Part shown: piece after piece, positions 38,499 to 47,292 of the stretch | Position numbering within the stretch: the first letter of the stretch is position 1 | Layout of the letters: each line of letters begins with the position of its first letter | Source of the DNA: a virus | DNA length: 48,426 nt | Direction: 5' to 3' (one strand) | Virus record (IMG/VR): IMGVR_UViG_3300024348_000069 | Coordinates: 1 to 48,426 of that record | Translations under genes and position numbers: made by a program | Notes under the pieces: generated by a model | The model's input: only the letters and a program-made list of their open reading frames with translations | What the model was told of the DNA's origin: nothing | Database searches by the model: none

Positions 38499-41400
38499 AA
38501 CTAAAGCCTTTGAGTTAGCACAGCTAAGTGCATTGACCACAGTCGATGCCGGCATTGATATATCTGGCAATATCACAGATCAATCTATCGTTGGTTCAAC
38601 TTCCGATAGCACTGCTGATGCACTCAACATAAAAGACTCAAGCGCCGATACTCTTCTTAGAGTGAGAAATGATGGCGTTGTTCTTATTGAAGATAATTAT
38701 CTGTATGTAACTGCCACAGCAGGCGCATATTTTGACGGCTCAATCAAAGCACGTGGCGGTATTCATAGCGACACAGCAGGCGCAAAATTAAATTTATCAG
38801 ATACAGAAGGTGTAAATGTAGCAAGTACAACTACATCTACTAGTTCAACAACTGGCGCACTCATCGTTGGCGGTGGTGCAGGTATTGCAGAGAATTTATA
38901 TGTCGGTGGTAATACAGTTATCTCTGGCGATCTAACAGTTGAGGGCTCTACCGTAACTCTCAATACGACAGACCTGAACGTTGAAGATAAGAACATCACT
39001 CTCAACTATCATGCAACAGCAGATACCTCTACATCTGCGGATGGCTCTGGTATTACGATACAAGATGCTGTAAATTCAACTACTGACGCAACTATCTTGT
39101 GGGATGCTACAGGCGATAAATTTGACTTTTCTCATAGCATAGCTGTTACAAGTACGAATCCAGTTTTAACCCTTCAAGACACAGACGCTACTACCACATA
39201 CAACAGAACAGAATTTCAAAATTCTGGTGGAGGGTTGAATTTTAACACTCGACATTCTGATGGAACTTTTGTATCCACTGATTATCAAATAGGCAAAAAC
39301 GCTTCAGGTGCTGTTGAACATAAGTGGTTTATTGGCACTACAGCTAGATCCAGAATTACATCTGCTGGAGATGCAGAATGGTATGAAGCCAATAGCGGAT
39401 CACCTCGAGTCGGTATGCATTGGGATTATACTGATGGCTACTTAGGAATAGGTGATACAGCGCCTGAAGCACCGCTTTTCATAAACGGAAACGAAAGTGC
39501 TGTAACTGATTTAACTCCTGTCCTTTGGGCTAGAAGTAAAACTGGCGCATCTATTACTCAGATGAACGTCAAGGGCGATCAGATACAATTTGGCGGTGGT
39601 GGTACACTTGATACATCACCGACTATGACGATTGATTACGGCTCAAACTCAGTTGGTATTGGTACGCAAATCCCATACGGAGTGACTCATTGGCAGAAAT
39701 CTTCAACAGTTAATTTAGTTGCAACAAATACAGGTGCAGATGGGCAAGCAGATGCTACTGTTATGTCTCTAATAGGTCAGGCAAGAGGATACAGTAACAA
39801 TCTTGCTAAATTGGCAAGCATAGACTTTAAAACAGACCCTACTACTTGGTATTATGGAGCTATGACGTTTAATGTTGCTAACCTTGATGGAACAGACATT
39901 TCTCGTACTCCCTTAGAGGCTATGAGAATAAACCGTCTTGGTCAAGTTGGTATTGGTACTGGCACAGACGTTGATGAACTCTTACACATAGAAAAATCAG
40001 CAGGGACAACGCTAGTAAAAACAGAAGTAGCGGCAAATAGTACAGTTGGACTTGAAATTGCAAAGACTGGTACTACGACTCAATCTTGGAGAATTGTAGA
40101 CGGACAGACAGTAAATGGCGTTTTAGAGTTTTATGACTTAACCAATACTACTACCAGAATGTCTATTAAGGGTAACGGCAATGTTGGTATAGGAACAGCT
40201 TCTCCAGGTGCGGCACTACACGTTGTAGGTCCAGCGGCAAGACCAACAGATTTAGCCTCTCTCGATACTGCTTCTACTGCACAATTTCAATCAGATGCGA
40301 GCAACTTACATAGTTTATATATTGCTGAAAATGCTTCTGGATCTATAATACAGGTCACTGATGGAACCACGAATAGCTCAACTGCAAAACCTCTAGCATT
40401 ACAGCCGTTTGGTGGTGAGGTTGGCATTGGTACACTTACAACTGCACCAACAGCAACTTTACAAGTAGGCAATCTTGTTTCAGGTGAAACAGGTAATGTA
40501 ATAATTAATTCAGAAGGTGGAAATCCTGTTGGGTTAAAAGTTGCATCTCGTACAAATAGAGCCCGTATTCAAGTTGCTGATAACGACACCTCAGGATTTA
40601 TTATTGCTGAAGGTAGCATATTTAGTTTAGGCTTTGCAGATCAAGCAAGTGATAACAACGTAAACATTACGAATGCGTATGATGTTGGTATTGGTACTCA
40701 GACGCCAGCGCACAAACTTGATGTCGTAGGTGCTATCGGTGCAAGTCAAGTTCGTCACTCAATTAGACCATCGCTCAACATAGATTTCGCTAACTCAAAA
40801 GAACTTGATTCACGCATTAAATTCTATCGTGATAGCGTTGCTACTTACTATGATAGCAGTGGTAAACTAAAATATGCTAATCTGAATGAACCACGACTTG
40901 ATCACGACCCATACACTGGTAAGAGTAAAGGTTTGTTAATTGAAGAGGCGAGAACGCCTATAATGACATACAGTGAACATTTACATATAGCATTGCCCGT
41001 TGAGTTTAGCGCATATTGGAAAACTAACTATGCAATTGCTCCTAACGGAAAAATGGATGCCGCCGCTTTGTTTGGTGGAGGTAATGCTAGTGCGAGAGCG
41101 ACAACATCTTACTCAGGTGCAGGCACATATACATTGTCAGTCTATGCTAAGAATAATGCGAGTAATGCAAGTGGACGTTTTGCTATCTGGGCATATTCGG
41201 GCGGTTGGGTTTTTTCTAGGACGTACACTTGGTCTGGAGACACAGTTGTTCCATCAGATGCCTCTGACACTACAATAGAAGTCATAGGTAACGGATGGGT
41301 CAGAGTAACGGCTACTTGGACCACAACTGGCAATGGCTCTTTTCAACTTTCACCAGGCGCATACGCAAACTATGCTTCTGGAGACTCTACTTTATTTTGG

Positions 41401-42624
41401 GGATTAAACTTACAACGTAATGAAACATGCTCGACTTCTTATATTCCGTCTGATACAAAATTTACTTCACGTGCAAGCGTAGCAACGTATTACGATGAAA
41501 CGGGTACGATCACGACAGCACCCGCACAAACCGCACGACATGGTTATGCTTATGACGGACGTAACTGGGTAGAAACTGGACTGATACTAGAAACAGCTTC
41601 TACTAACATGCTTTACCATAGTACAAAGGGAAGTGATTTATACGGAGATGTACTGGCAGCAGAAGCTATATGGACTATGACTGATAGTTCGACTGATGTA
41701 ACTGCACCTGATGGCTCTTTGAAAACAACTAAAGGAGTAACAGGTACTAGCGGTAATAGCTGGTATTGGCAAGTTAGTCCGTTCTCATATACAAACGGAA
41801 ACACATATACTCATAGTGCTTGGATAAGATGTGCGGCAGGCACAACCGGCACTGTTGCGATGAACGTATATCCTCAAAATGGGGCGACTAGTGTTACTGC
41901 AACTGACGAATGGCAAAGAGTTTCGGTTACTTTTGTTTATAATAGCGGAGTCGCTAATCCTTATATTGGATTTGTTTCTCCTCAACATAGTAGAACATTT
42001 TACTTTTGGGGTTGGCAGATTGAAGAACAGAGCCGACCAACATCATATATAAAGACTTTGGGTTCGGCTGTAACTCGGGCGGCAGATGTCTCAACCAGTG
42101 TAGCATATACTAGAGCGCAAGATTTTGCTCGTATCGATGACATCTCTTGGTATAATCCAAAAGAGTCTACTATTTACGGAGAAGCTACGTCTCTCACTGG
42201 CGACTCGAATATGGGAGGGTCTGGCTGTCTATGGGGTATCACAGACGGAACAAGTACTAATAGATACTTGCTGAGAAGATATACCACTGGTGGCAGTGCA
42301 ACTCACAGCGGTTATACTTTTAGACTTTGCGATATAGATTCTAATAACGATTATTTTCCTTCAGTGACAGTTTTACCTCTTTGGCAAGACACTGAAATAC
42401 ATAAGATGGCGTTATCTATAAAACCGAACTCTCAGATCGCCGCCGCAGACGGAATTGATGCACAAATGCCTAGCATAACAACTGCCGAATTCGATAAACC
42501 AACTATGGTTGAAATAGGATTTGCGGGGTCATCTGCGGCGTGGAACGGACATATTAGAAAAATTTCATATTATCCAGAGCAGTTACCCATTACAGAATTA
42601 AAAGCACTTACGGAGAATAACTAA
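38491..42624 (+). CDS. Tail fibre with two tandem carbohydrate-binding-like domains
   Basis: 1377 residues, TTG start fixed by an in-frame TGA just upstream and a strong GGGGAG site. The N-terminus is ATTKAFELAQLSALT. Around residue 146 is the GDLTVEG...NTTDLNVEDKNIT cassette, followed by shaft motifs SVGIGTQIPYG, VGIGTGTDVDELLHI, NVGIGTASPGAALHV and DVGIGTQTPAHKLDV. Residues about 814-1007 and 1029-1207 are two similar jelly-roll domains, each opening GLLIEEARTPIM or GLILETASTNML, containing a long YTLSVYAK or YTHSAWIR strand, and closing with TSYIPS or TSYIKTLGSAVTRAAD. These resemble carbohydrate-binding modules of phage fibres. The C-terminus WNGHIRKISYYPEQLPITELKAL is a common ending after such modules. 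No S74 domain. It is linked by TAATG to the next gene. Sugar binding is inferred, not shown. Confidence 0.8.
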   Translation: MATTKAFELAQLSALTTVDAGIDISGNITDQSIVGSTSDSTADALNIKDSSADTLLRVRNDGVVLIEDNYLYVTATAGAYFDGSIKARGGIHSDTAGAKLNLSDTEGVNVASTTTSTSSTTGALIVGGGAGIAENLYVGGNTVISGDLTVEGSTVTLNTTDLNVEDKNITLNYHATADTSTSADGSGITIQDAVNSTTDATILWDATGDKFDFSHSIAVTSTNPVLTLQDTDATTTYNRTEFQNSGGGLNFNTRHSDGTFVSTDYQIGKNASGAVEHKWFIGTTARSRITSAGDAEWYEANSGSPRVGMHWDYTDGYLGIGDTAPEAPLFINGNESAVTDLTPVLWARSKTGASITQMNVKGDQIQFGGGGTLDTSPTMTIDYGSNSVGIGTQIPYGVTHWQKSSTVNLVATNTGADGQADATVMSLIGQARGYSNNLAKLASIDFKTDPTTWYYGAMTFNVANLDGTDISRTPLEAMRINRLGQVGIGTGTDVDELLHIEKSAGTTLVKTEVAANSTVGLEIAKTGTTTQSWRIVDGQTVNGVLEFYDLTNTTTRMSIKGNGNVGIGTASPGAALHVVGPAARPTDLASLDTASTAQFQSDASNLHSLYIAENASGSIIQVTDGTTNSSTAKPLALQPFGGEVGIGTLTTAPTATLQVGNLVSGETGNVIINSEGGNPVGLKVASRTNRARIQVADNDTSGFIIAEGSIFSLGFADQASDNNVNITNAYDVGIGTQTPAHKLDVVGAIGASQVRHSIRPSLNIDFANSKELDSRIKFYRDSVATYYDSSGKLKYANLNEPRLDHDPYTGKSKGLLIEEARTPIMTYSEHLHIALPVEFSAYWKTNYAIAPNGKMDAAALFGGGNASARATTSYSGAGTYTLSVYAKNNASNASGRFAIWAYSGGWVFSRTYTWSGDTVVPSDASDTTIEVIGNGWVRVTATWTTTGNGSFQLSPGAYANYASGDSTLFWGLNLQRNETCSTSYIPSDTKFTSRASVATYYDETGTITTAPAQTARHGYAYDGRNWVETGLILETASTNMLYHSTKGSDLYGDVLAAEAIWTMTDSSTDVTAPDGSLKTTKGVTGTSGNSWYWQVSPFSYTNGNTYTHSAWIRCAAGTTGTVAMNVYPQNGATSVTATDEWQRVSVTFVYNSGVANPYIGFVSPQHSRTFYFWGWQIEEQSRPTSYIKTLGSAVTRAADVSTSVAYTRAQDFARIDDISWYNPKESTIYGEATSLTGDSNMGGSGCLWGITDGTSTNRYLLRRYTTGGSATHSGYTFRLCDIDSNNDYFPSVTVLPLWQDTEIHKMALSIKPNSQIAAADGIDAQMPSITTAEFDKPTMVEIGFAGSSAAWNGHIRKISYYPEQLPITELKALTENN

Positions 42625-45023
42625 TGAGTAAACTAATTGGAAACAATCCTAATCAAGTGCCGAGTAATGCAGACTTAGGCACTGCCGCATTCATGGATAA
42701 GAAAGACTTTCTACTCTCAAGGGGTAGTGAAATGTCTGCGATCAATTCTGTTATTCCTGGTAATGCTTCTGACTTGTTCATCTATGATACAAGTAAAGAT
42801 AGCGACAATGGCGCTTGGAGAAAGCGGACACAGAACACAAGTTGGTATAATGAGAGATTGAATACGACAACACGTGGTAGTCGTAGAGAATTTCCTGCTG
42901 TTGCTGTTATTGTAGCTAAAGTCGATAGAATAACTATTTACGATGGTGATGACCCAACTCTTCCTATGTGGATGACATTCGAACCAGGCGGAATTATTGA
43001 TTGGGCAACGAGTTCTCAAACACGATTATCTGTTCATATGTTAAACGGTCAACTCGCTGAAGTTGGACATGACGGTGGTAATATATTCAGCTTCATAGAA
43101 GACTACGTTTATGTATTGTATTCCTCAATTAACTACCTAATAACTTCTAGTAGAACAATCGAAGGAAGAAATAATCCAGCAAGTTATATTGCTGGCACGG
43201 GCACTGCGCTTAATACCTATGTTGTAGGCTCGTATGCAATGGAAGATGTAGCCATGACCGTCCTTCCTAACGCACCAATAGACGAAAAGACTGGACTACC
43301 TGCGGTAACGACAGCGGTTGCTACTGATCTCGGTGTGAGTGTGATTAAAGGCAATAAGTCTGTTACTACTATAACATCGTCTACTGCGGCAGGAGGTGGA
43401 TATGATCCACATCACGTATCATTCGATAGAGATAATAGACTAGTACTACTTCAGGCTTATGACAGTTCTGGCATTTATTTAGATATATTTGATGACATTC
43501 CTCTATCAAATGTTGCTGGAGCACTATCGTATAGTGCCGCTACAAGTTATACTTACTTAGACACTGGGTTAAACATTACAGGTACTACTGCGGCTAGAAC
43601 ATTTAAAGACTTAGTACACGTTAAAGATGATATAGCTATGGGCACCGATCAGCAGTTGACCCTATTAAACTCTGTTCCAAATAATCCCACTAAATCGATG
43701 GTCGCTTATATTGATAATGATTTCGCCACAGGTTGGATGGTAGGCGACACTAAGTTAGCTACACTGTGTAACACTGACGTAAGTGATCTTCATGGTACTG
43801 ATTTCGTTAGTAATGGCAACTTTAGTAGTTCTAATTTAAGTCAATTCAGTGCTTACAATTCTGGATCATTAGGAGCATCAATAGCTGTTGTGGGTGGAGA
43901 GTTAAAACTGACTCACACTGGCACAGCAAACTATGCGTTTGCAACATTTACATGGGCGGCGGAGATAGGGCAAGTATACAGAGTTAGCTGTGATTTGAAG
44001 AACGGCAACGCATCTTACGCTCATTTTAAACCCCATTCGGGCTGTACTTGGAACCCCGGTGATAAAACACATGGCGGGACTTCCTACGAATCGACAACTC
44101 ATACAGTGACAGCTACAGCTACAACTGCTCAACTTCGTTTACAATTAGTAGGATCTAATGGTTCATACGCATACTTCGATAACGTCTCAGTGACTAAAGC
44201 AGAACATGATCGTACTGTAAACAACGAAAGCCTTAAAGTATTCGGCACTGTTCCTAAAACTCCTGTAATGCCAGGCGCTGAACTAATGGCATATGGACCG
44301 TTTACTTCAAGCAATTACTTAGAGCAACCATACAACAGTGATTTAGATTTTGGTACTGGTGATTTCATGTACTCTATGTGGATATATAGAAGCTCTTTAC
44401 CGACTAGCACACACGAAAGATGGTTTGGTACTGCCGCATCAAACGGTGACGATAGAATAGACATATTCTCTAATGCCGGCACTGATAATATAGCGTTTTA
44501 TTCAATAGATGCTGGTGCCGTGAGGGGCGATATTAGAATTACGGGTATAGCCATAAATAAATGGCATTGTTTACATTTTACACGACAGGCTAACGTTTAT
44601 CGTATATATCACGATGGGGAACTGAGAGGTACCAATGTAGGTTCAGCAACATTAGCTAACTATGCCGCAAACACAGATAGAAGAACTCATATAGGTGCGG
44701 CAGAGCATTGGGATACAGGCAGGGCTGTACTAGATGGAAAAGTGGCTTTAGCTAAAATTTCTGGAACAGTACCCACAGCCGAACAGATTAAGAGAATGTA
44801 TAATGAAGAAAAGCTTTTATTCCAAGAGAATGCCAAAGCTACTCTATTCGGAAACAGCAGTACCAAAGTGACCGCCTTGGCTTATGATGACACTACAGAC
44901 GTACTTCATGTCGGTAACGGCACAGGTAGATCAGACTTTCGTGGATTACGTAGAATAAATAACACAACTAGAGCAATCACTTCTGCAATGTCAGCGGTTG
45001 ATGGTTTAATTGTAGAGGACTAA
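42624..45023 (+). CDS. LamG-type adhesin
   Basis: 799 residues. The N-terminus GNNPNQVPSNADLGTAAFMD is a common fibre-anchor module, followed by a AWRKRTQNTSWYNERLNT...SRREFPAVAVIVA segment and a region with beta-propeller-like strands (about residues 200-360: DPHHVSFDRDNRLVLLQAYD). Residues about 394-530 look like a CBM-type jelly roll (FVSNGNFSSSNLSQF ... YFDNVSVTKAEHDR). Residues about 565-730 form a laminin-G/concanavalin A-like domain: FGTGDFMYSMWIYRS, a NKWHCLHFTRQANVYRIYHDG strand pair, and RRTHIGAAEHW, ending with EQIKRMYNEEK. Such domains bind glycans in other systems. It is likely a receptor-binding protein or distal fibre component. It is coupled (TAATG) to the preceding fibre, so the two may be used in one structure. 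Confidence 0.8.
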   Translation: MSKLIGNNPNQVPSNADLGTAAFMDKKDFLLSRGSEMSAINSVIPGNASDLFIYDTSKDSDNGAWRKRTQNTSWYNERLNTTTRGSRREFPAVAVIVAKVDRITIYDGDDPTLPMWMTFEPGGIIDWATSSQTRLSVHMLNGQLAEVGHDGGNIFSFIEDYVYVLYSSINYLITSSRTIEGRNNPASYIAGTGTALNTYVVGSYAMEDVAMTVLPNAPIDEKTGLPAVTTAVATDLGVSVIKGNKSVTTITSSTAAGGGYDPHHVSFDRDNRLVLLQAYDSSGIYLDIFDDIPLSNVAGALSYSAATSYTYLDTGLNITGTTAARTFKDLVHVKDDIAMGTDQQLTLLNSVPNNPTKSMVAYIDNDFATGWMVGDTKLATLCNTDVSDLHGTDFVSNGNFSSSNLSQFSAYNSGSLGASIAVVGGELKLTHTGTANYAFATFTWAAEIGQVYRVSCDLKNGNASYAHFKPHSGCTWNPGDKTHGGTSYESTTHTVTATATTAQLRLQLVGSNGSYAYFDNVSVTKAEHDRTVNNESLKVFGTVPKTPVMPGAELMAYGPFTSSNYLEQPYNSDLDFGTGDFMYSMWIYRSSLPTSTHERWFGTAASNGDDRIDIFSNAGTDNIAFYSIDAGAVRGDIRITGIAINKWHCLHFTRQANVYRIYHDGELRGTNVGSATLANYAANTDRRTHIGAAEHWDTGRAVLDGKVALAKISGTVPTAEQIKRMYNEEKLLFQENAKATLFGNSSTKVTALAYDDTTDVLHVGNGTGRSDFRGLRRINNTTRAITSAMSAVDGLIVED

Positions 45024-45025
45024 AT

Positions 45026-45718
45026 ATGACTGTATACGCTAACAAGCCTACTTTTAACGTAAGAGAAAAACTGAAAGAGTTGGATCGTAAACCGGGTGAC
45101 TTTGGTAATAAAATATATCAGACTAATACTTCAGAAGACTGGAATAAAATTACAAACTTAGATGTATCGCCTCTTCCGTATTGGACAGGATATTATCCTA
45201 CAAACAGTGCTGTAGGGCAAACTAATTCCACTCATACATTTTTAGATAGTGGAAACCAGAGATATTACACATTAAATAACGGGAATAATGGACCAAACGC
45301 AAGGTTTAGAATGCATGGAACATTGCGTGGAGAGTTTGAATTAGGATTTACTCTTGGTTATTCTTGGGGATGGTCAGGCATCTGGGTAGCACCGAGAAGT
45401 AATTTCAACCCAACGTCTAATTATCATAAAGATGCTAATAAACCTCACGTTAGAATATTTAATAATAGTTCAAATAATCTCGCTTATGCTTCTTACAAAG
45501 ATTACGGTGATACTAGTTATACAAATACTACACAAAATTCAGGATTTTCATCTGGAATGTTTAAATTATGGAGAGATTCAACAGGTATGATGTATTTTAG
45601 ACCACCTAATAACACTGACTACAGTTTGTTTAGAACTGACGAGGACATTTTTATAGCAAATGAGACTCAGCCGCCAAACTTTGTAAAACTAGAATATGTT
45701 TTATGTGCATCTCACTAA
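45026..45718 (+). CDS. Fibre-like virion protein
   Basis: 230 residues, two bases after the LamG gene. The N-terminus YANKPTFNVREKLKELDRKPGDFG followed by a TSEDWNKI helix matches the INVREKLKELD-type module at the start of marine phage fibres. The rest is rich in Asn, Tyr, Thr and Phe (RYYTLNNGNNGPNARFRMHG, ELGFTLGYSWGWSGIWVAP, FKLWRDSTGMMYFRP) and looks like a single beta domain; the MHGTLRGEFELGFTL...WVAP stretch has a lectin-like feel but no definite motif. A small adhesin or tip subunit is inferred. A weak AATAAATA lies 64 bases upstream inside the LamG gene. Confidence 0.6.
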   Translation: MTVYANKPTFNVREKLKELDRKPGDFGNKIYQTNTSEDWNKITNLDVSPLPYWTGYYPTNSAVGQTNSTHTFLDSGNQRYYTLNNGNNGPNARFRMHGTLRGEFELGFTLGYSWGWSGIWVAPRSNFNPTSNYHKDANKPHVRIFNNSSNNLAYASYKDYGDTSYTNTTQNSGFSSGMFKLWRDSTGMMYFRPPNNTDYSLFRTDEDIFIANETQPPNFVKLEYVLCASH

Positions 45719-45736
45719 CAGCATATTGGAGATAAT

Positions 45737-46234
45737 ATGAATTTTTTAAATATAGACATCATGGTACTAACCCAAGCAATTATGAATACTGGTTGGGAAA
45801 AGTCGATGAACGTCAATGATGACGGTAGTATAGAATGGCACGGAGAATCGGGCTATCCTACGAATCAAGAGATATACACTGAAATTGATGAACTAATAAC
45901 AGACTGGACATATCTTCAGGCTAAATCTAGACTAGCACAATATGTACTATCAGTTGGACGTGAAGAAGTTATTGAAAACCAAGCTACAGGCGAACAAGTC
46001 TGGAATGAAGAAACTGAGGAAATGGATGACGTTATGGCTGATGTTGTTACTGTCACTGCTATCGATGCACTAGATGCAACTGTCGAAATTATCACGTATG
46101 ATGAGAATGAAGTAGCTACAACATCCACAGTTGAGAACCCTCTCATCACAGCAGATGTAGCAGAACGTGCAGAAGCACAAGTAATTGTGGATGCAACACC
46201 ACAATCAGTTATTGATACGTATAACGGAGAGTAA
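45737..46234 (+). CDS. Acidic fibre-associated protein, assembly-factor candidate
   Basis: 165 residues, very acidic, with a clear GGAG ribosome site. Residues about 29-70 (GSIEWHGESGYPTNQEIYTEIDELITDWTYLQAKSRLAQY) resemble the front part of tail-fibre assembly proteins, where an IxW strand and a PTxxEI helix precede a helical LxxxRxxL segment. Unlike the protein encoded at 38149 it lacks the final WPxxP. The second half is an Ala/Val/Thr/Glu/Asp-rich low-complexity helix. It stands one base before the next small gene. Best read as a fibre-associated assembly factor; the similarity is partial. Confidence 0.55.
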   Translation: MNFLNIDIMVLTQAIMNTGWEKSMNVNDDGSIEWHGESGYPTNQEIYTEIDELITDWTYLQAKSRLAQYVLSVGREEVIENQATGEQVWNEETEEMDDVMADVVTVTAIDALDATVEIITYDENEVATTSTVENPLITADVAERAEAQVIVDATPQSVIDTYNGE

Positions 46235-46235
46235 A

Positions 46236-46559
46236 ATGATATACCTAAAAGCCGAAGATGAAGCAACTTTCATAACCGCACTGAAGACAGCGGGCTGGGC
46301 ATGGGATACAGAGGATGATGCAGTTGATGTCGATGCATACAACGCAACACATAGCCTTGATATCATTGGCAGAATTCACTTAGAGACTGGTAACATGATT
46401 GAAGTTGAAGGTCCAGATGGAGAAGAAGTTGAAGTGCCGGAAACAGCACCGACTGATGGTTGGCATGCTAACTTATTACTACACGGTGAAGAATTACCTA
46501 GCGAACTTTCTGGATTTGTAATTGATGCGCCTAGTAATCCTGCAAGACGATTTGCATAA
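46236..46559 (+). CDS. Small conserved fibre-cluster protein
   Basis: 107 residues from the chosen ATG. A longer frame starting at 46185 would overlap the previous gene by 50 bases and lacks a supported start, so it is rejected. The sequence IYLKAEDEATFITALKTAGW, HSLDIIGRIHLE, TDGWHANLLLHGEELPSEL and a final PARRFA follows a small phage protein family I recall near tail-fibre genes (MIYLxA start, LDxIGxI, DGWHxNL, and an xRxFA/xRVWA end). The function of that family is unknown to me. Acidic middle with PDGEEVEVPE. It begins one base after the previous stop, suggesting co-translation with the acidic protein and a paired role for the fibre genes upstream. Confidence 0.7.
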   Translation: MIYLKAEDEATFITALKTAGWAWDTEDDAVDVDAYNATHSLDIIGRIHLETGNMIEVEGPDGEEVEVPETAPTDGWHANLLLHGEELPSELSGFVIDAPSNPARRFA

Positions 46560-46562
46560 ATA
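46555..46562 (+). promoter_or_regulatory. Variant late promoter (CATAAATA)
   Basis: A one-base variant of the late octamer overlapping the previous stop codon, 33 bases before the GTG start of the next fibre. Together with the leader that follows it parallels the arrangement before the fibre gene at 38491. Confidence 0.45.
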
Positions 46563-46574
46563 ACACTATAATAA

Positions 46575-46603
46575 CGCTAATGGGGAGAGTGAACCGTGGC
46601 AAC
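46575..46603 (+). promoter_or_regulatory. Duplicated translation leader, copy 2 (GTG start)
   Basis: Second copy of the 29-base leader at 38470-38498, with two differences, one of which changes the start codon from TTG to GTG. GGGGAG spacing and the in-frame TGA one codon before the start are kept. Confidence 0.8.
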
Positions 46604-47288
46604 GAATAAAGATTTCATAGTCAAAAATGGGCTGTCCGTTGGCGAAGACATCAGCGTATCAGGCTCTGTCACATCGAATCTCCAATTTGACGATTCTGTA
46701 GAGATACAACTTGGAACAGATTCCGACTTCCGAATATATCACGATAACACTCATGCTTGGATAAGAGATAGTGGCGATGGTGACTTATTTGTAGATACTG
46801 ATGGAGCAAAAATATCTCTGATCAGTGGCGGTAGTTACGCTACTGGTAAAATGGCAGACTTTGTAAAAGATGGAGCGGTTACACTCTATCATGACAATTC
46901 TGGTAGACTAGCTACCACTTCTACTGGTGTAGACATTACAGGCGATCTAGCCGTATCTGGCGACTTAAACATTACTGGTGATATAAATTCAGTATCAGTA
47001 ACAGATTTAGATGTCACAGACAAAACAATCACATTAGCAAGCGGTGGAGGTGGCGGTAGTGCCGCTGATGGCGCAGGAATAATCGTAGACGGTGCTAGTG
47101 CATCTTTAGTCTACGCACTAACAGGCGATAAATGGGTCTTCAATAAAGCTCCGTATCTCAACACGAATAGAATACTAACGAGTGCTGACACGGGTACTGG
47201 CAACTCACTTGACGCAGATATGGTCGATGGTAAACACTTCGATGATATAATTTCAGAAGCAACAGCACTTGCAATTGCATTAGGATAA
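46596..47288 (+). CDS. Short modular tail fibre protein
   Basis: 230 residues, GTG start set by the in-frame TGA and the GGGGAG site. Contents: an ATNKDFIVKNGLSVGEDI anchor similar in style to the 38491 fibre, a FRIYHDNTHAWIRDSGDGDLFV shaft strand motif, a GDLNITGDINSVSVTDLDVTD cassette (from residue 122) shared with three other fibres, the ADGAGIIVDGASASLVY and KWVFNKAPYL continuation, and a C-terminal SLDADMVDGKHFDDI motif typical of fibres. It is much shorter than its relatives and lacks a tip domain, so it is probably one segment of a multi-protein fibre with the downstream gene products. Confidence 0.75.
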   Translation: MATNKDFIVKNGLSVGEDISVSGSVTSNLQFDDSVEIQLGTDSDFRIYHDNTHAWIRDSGDGDLFVDTDGAKISLISGGSYATGKMADFVKDGAVTLYHDNSGRLATTSTGVDITGDLAVSGDLNITGDINSVSVTDLDVTDKTITLASGGGGGSAADGAGIIVDGASASLVYALTGDKWVFNKAPYLNTNRILTSADTGTGNSLDADMVDGKHFDDIISEATALAIALG

Positions 47289-47292
47289 AAAC

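Noticed and set aside
46185-46559. Longer start for the small IYLKA protein
   Set aside because: It overlaps the previous gene by 50 bases and the extra residues have no family match; the ATG at 46236 follows the previous stop directly.
46580-46609. A nine-codon reading frame beginning ATGGGGAGA in the leader of the short fibre
   Set aside because: The matching position in the sister leader at 38475 has TTG rather than ATG, so the small frame is not conserved and GGGGAG is better explained as the ribosome site.
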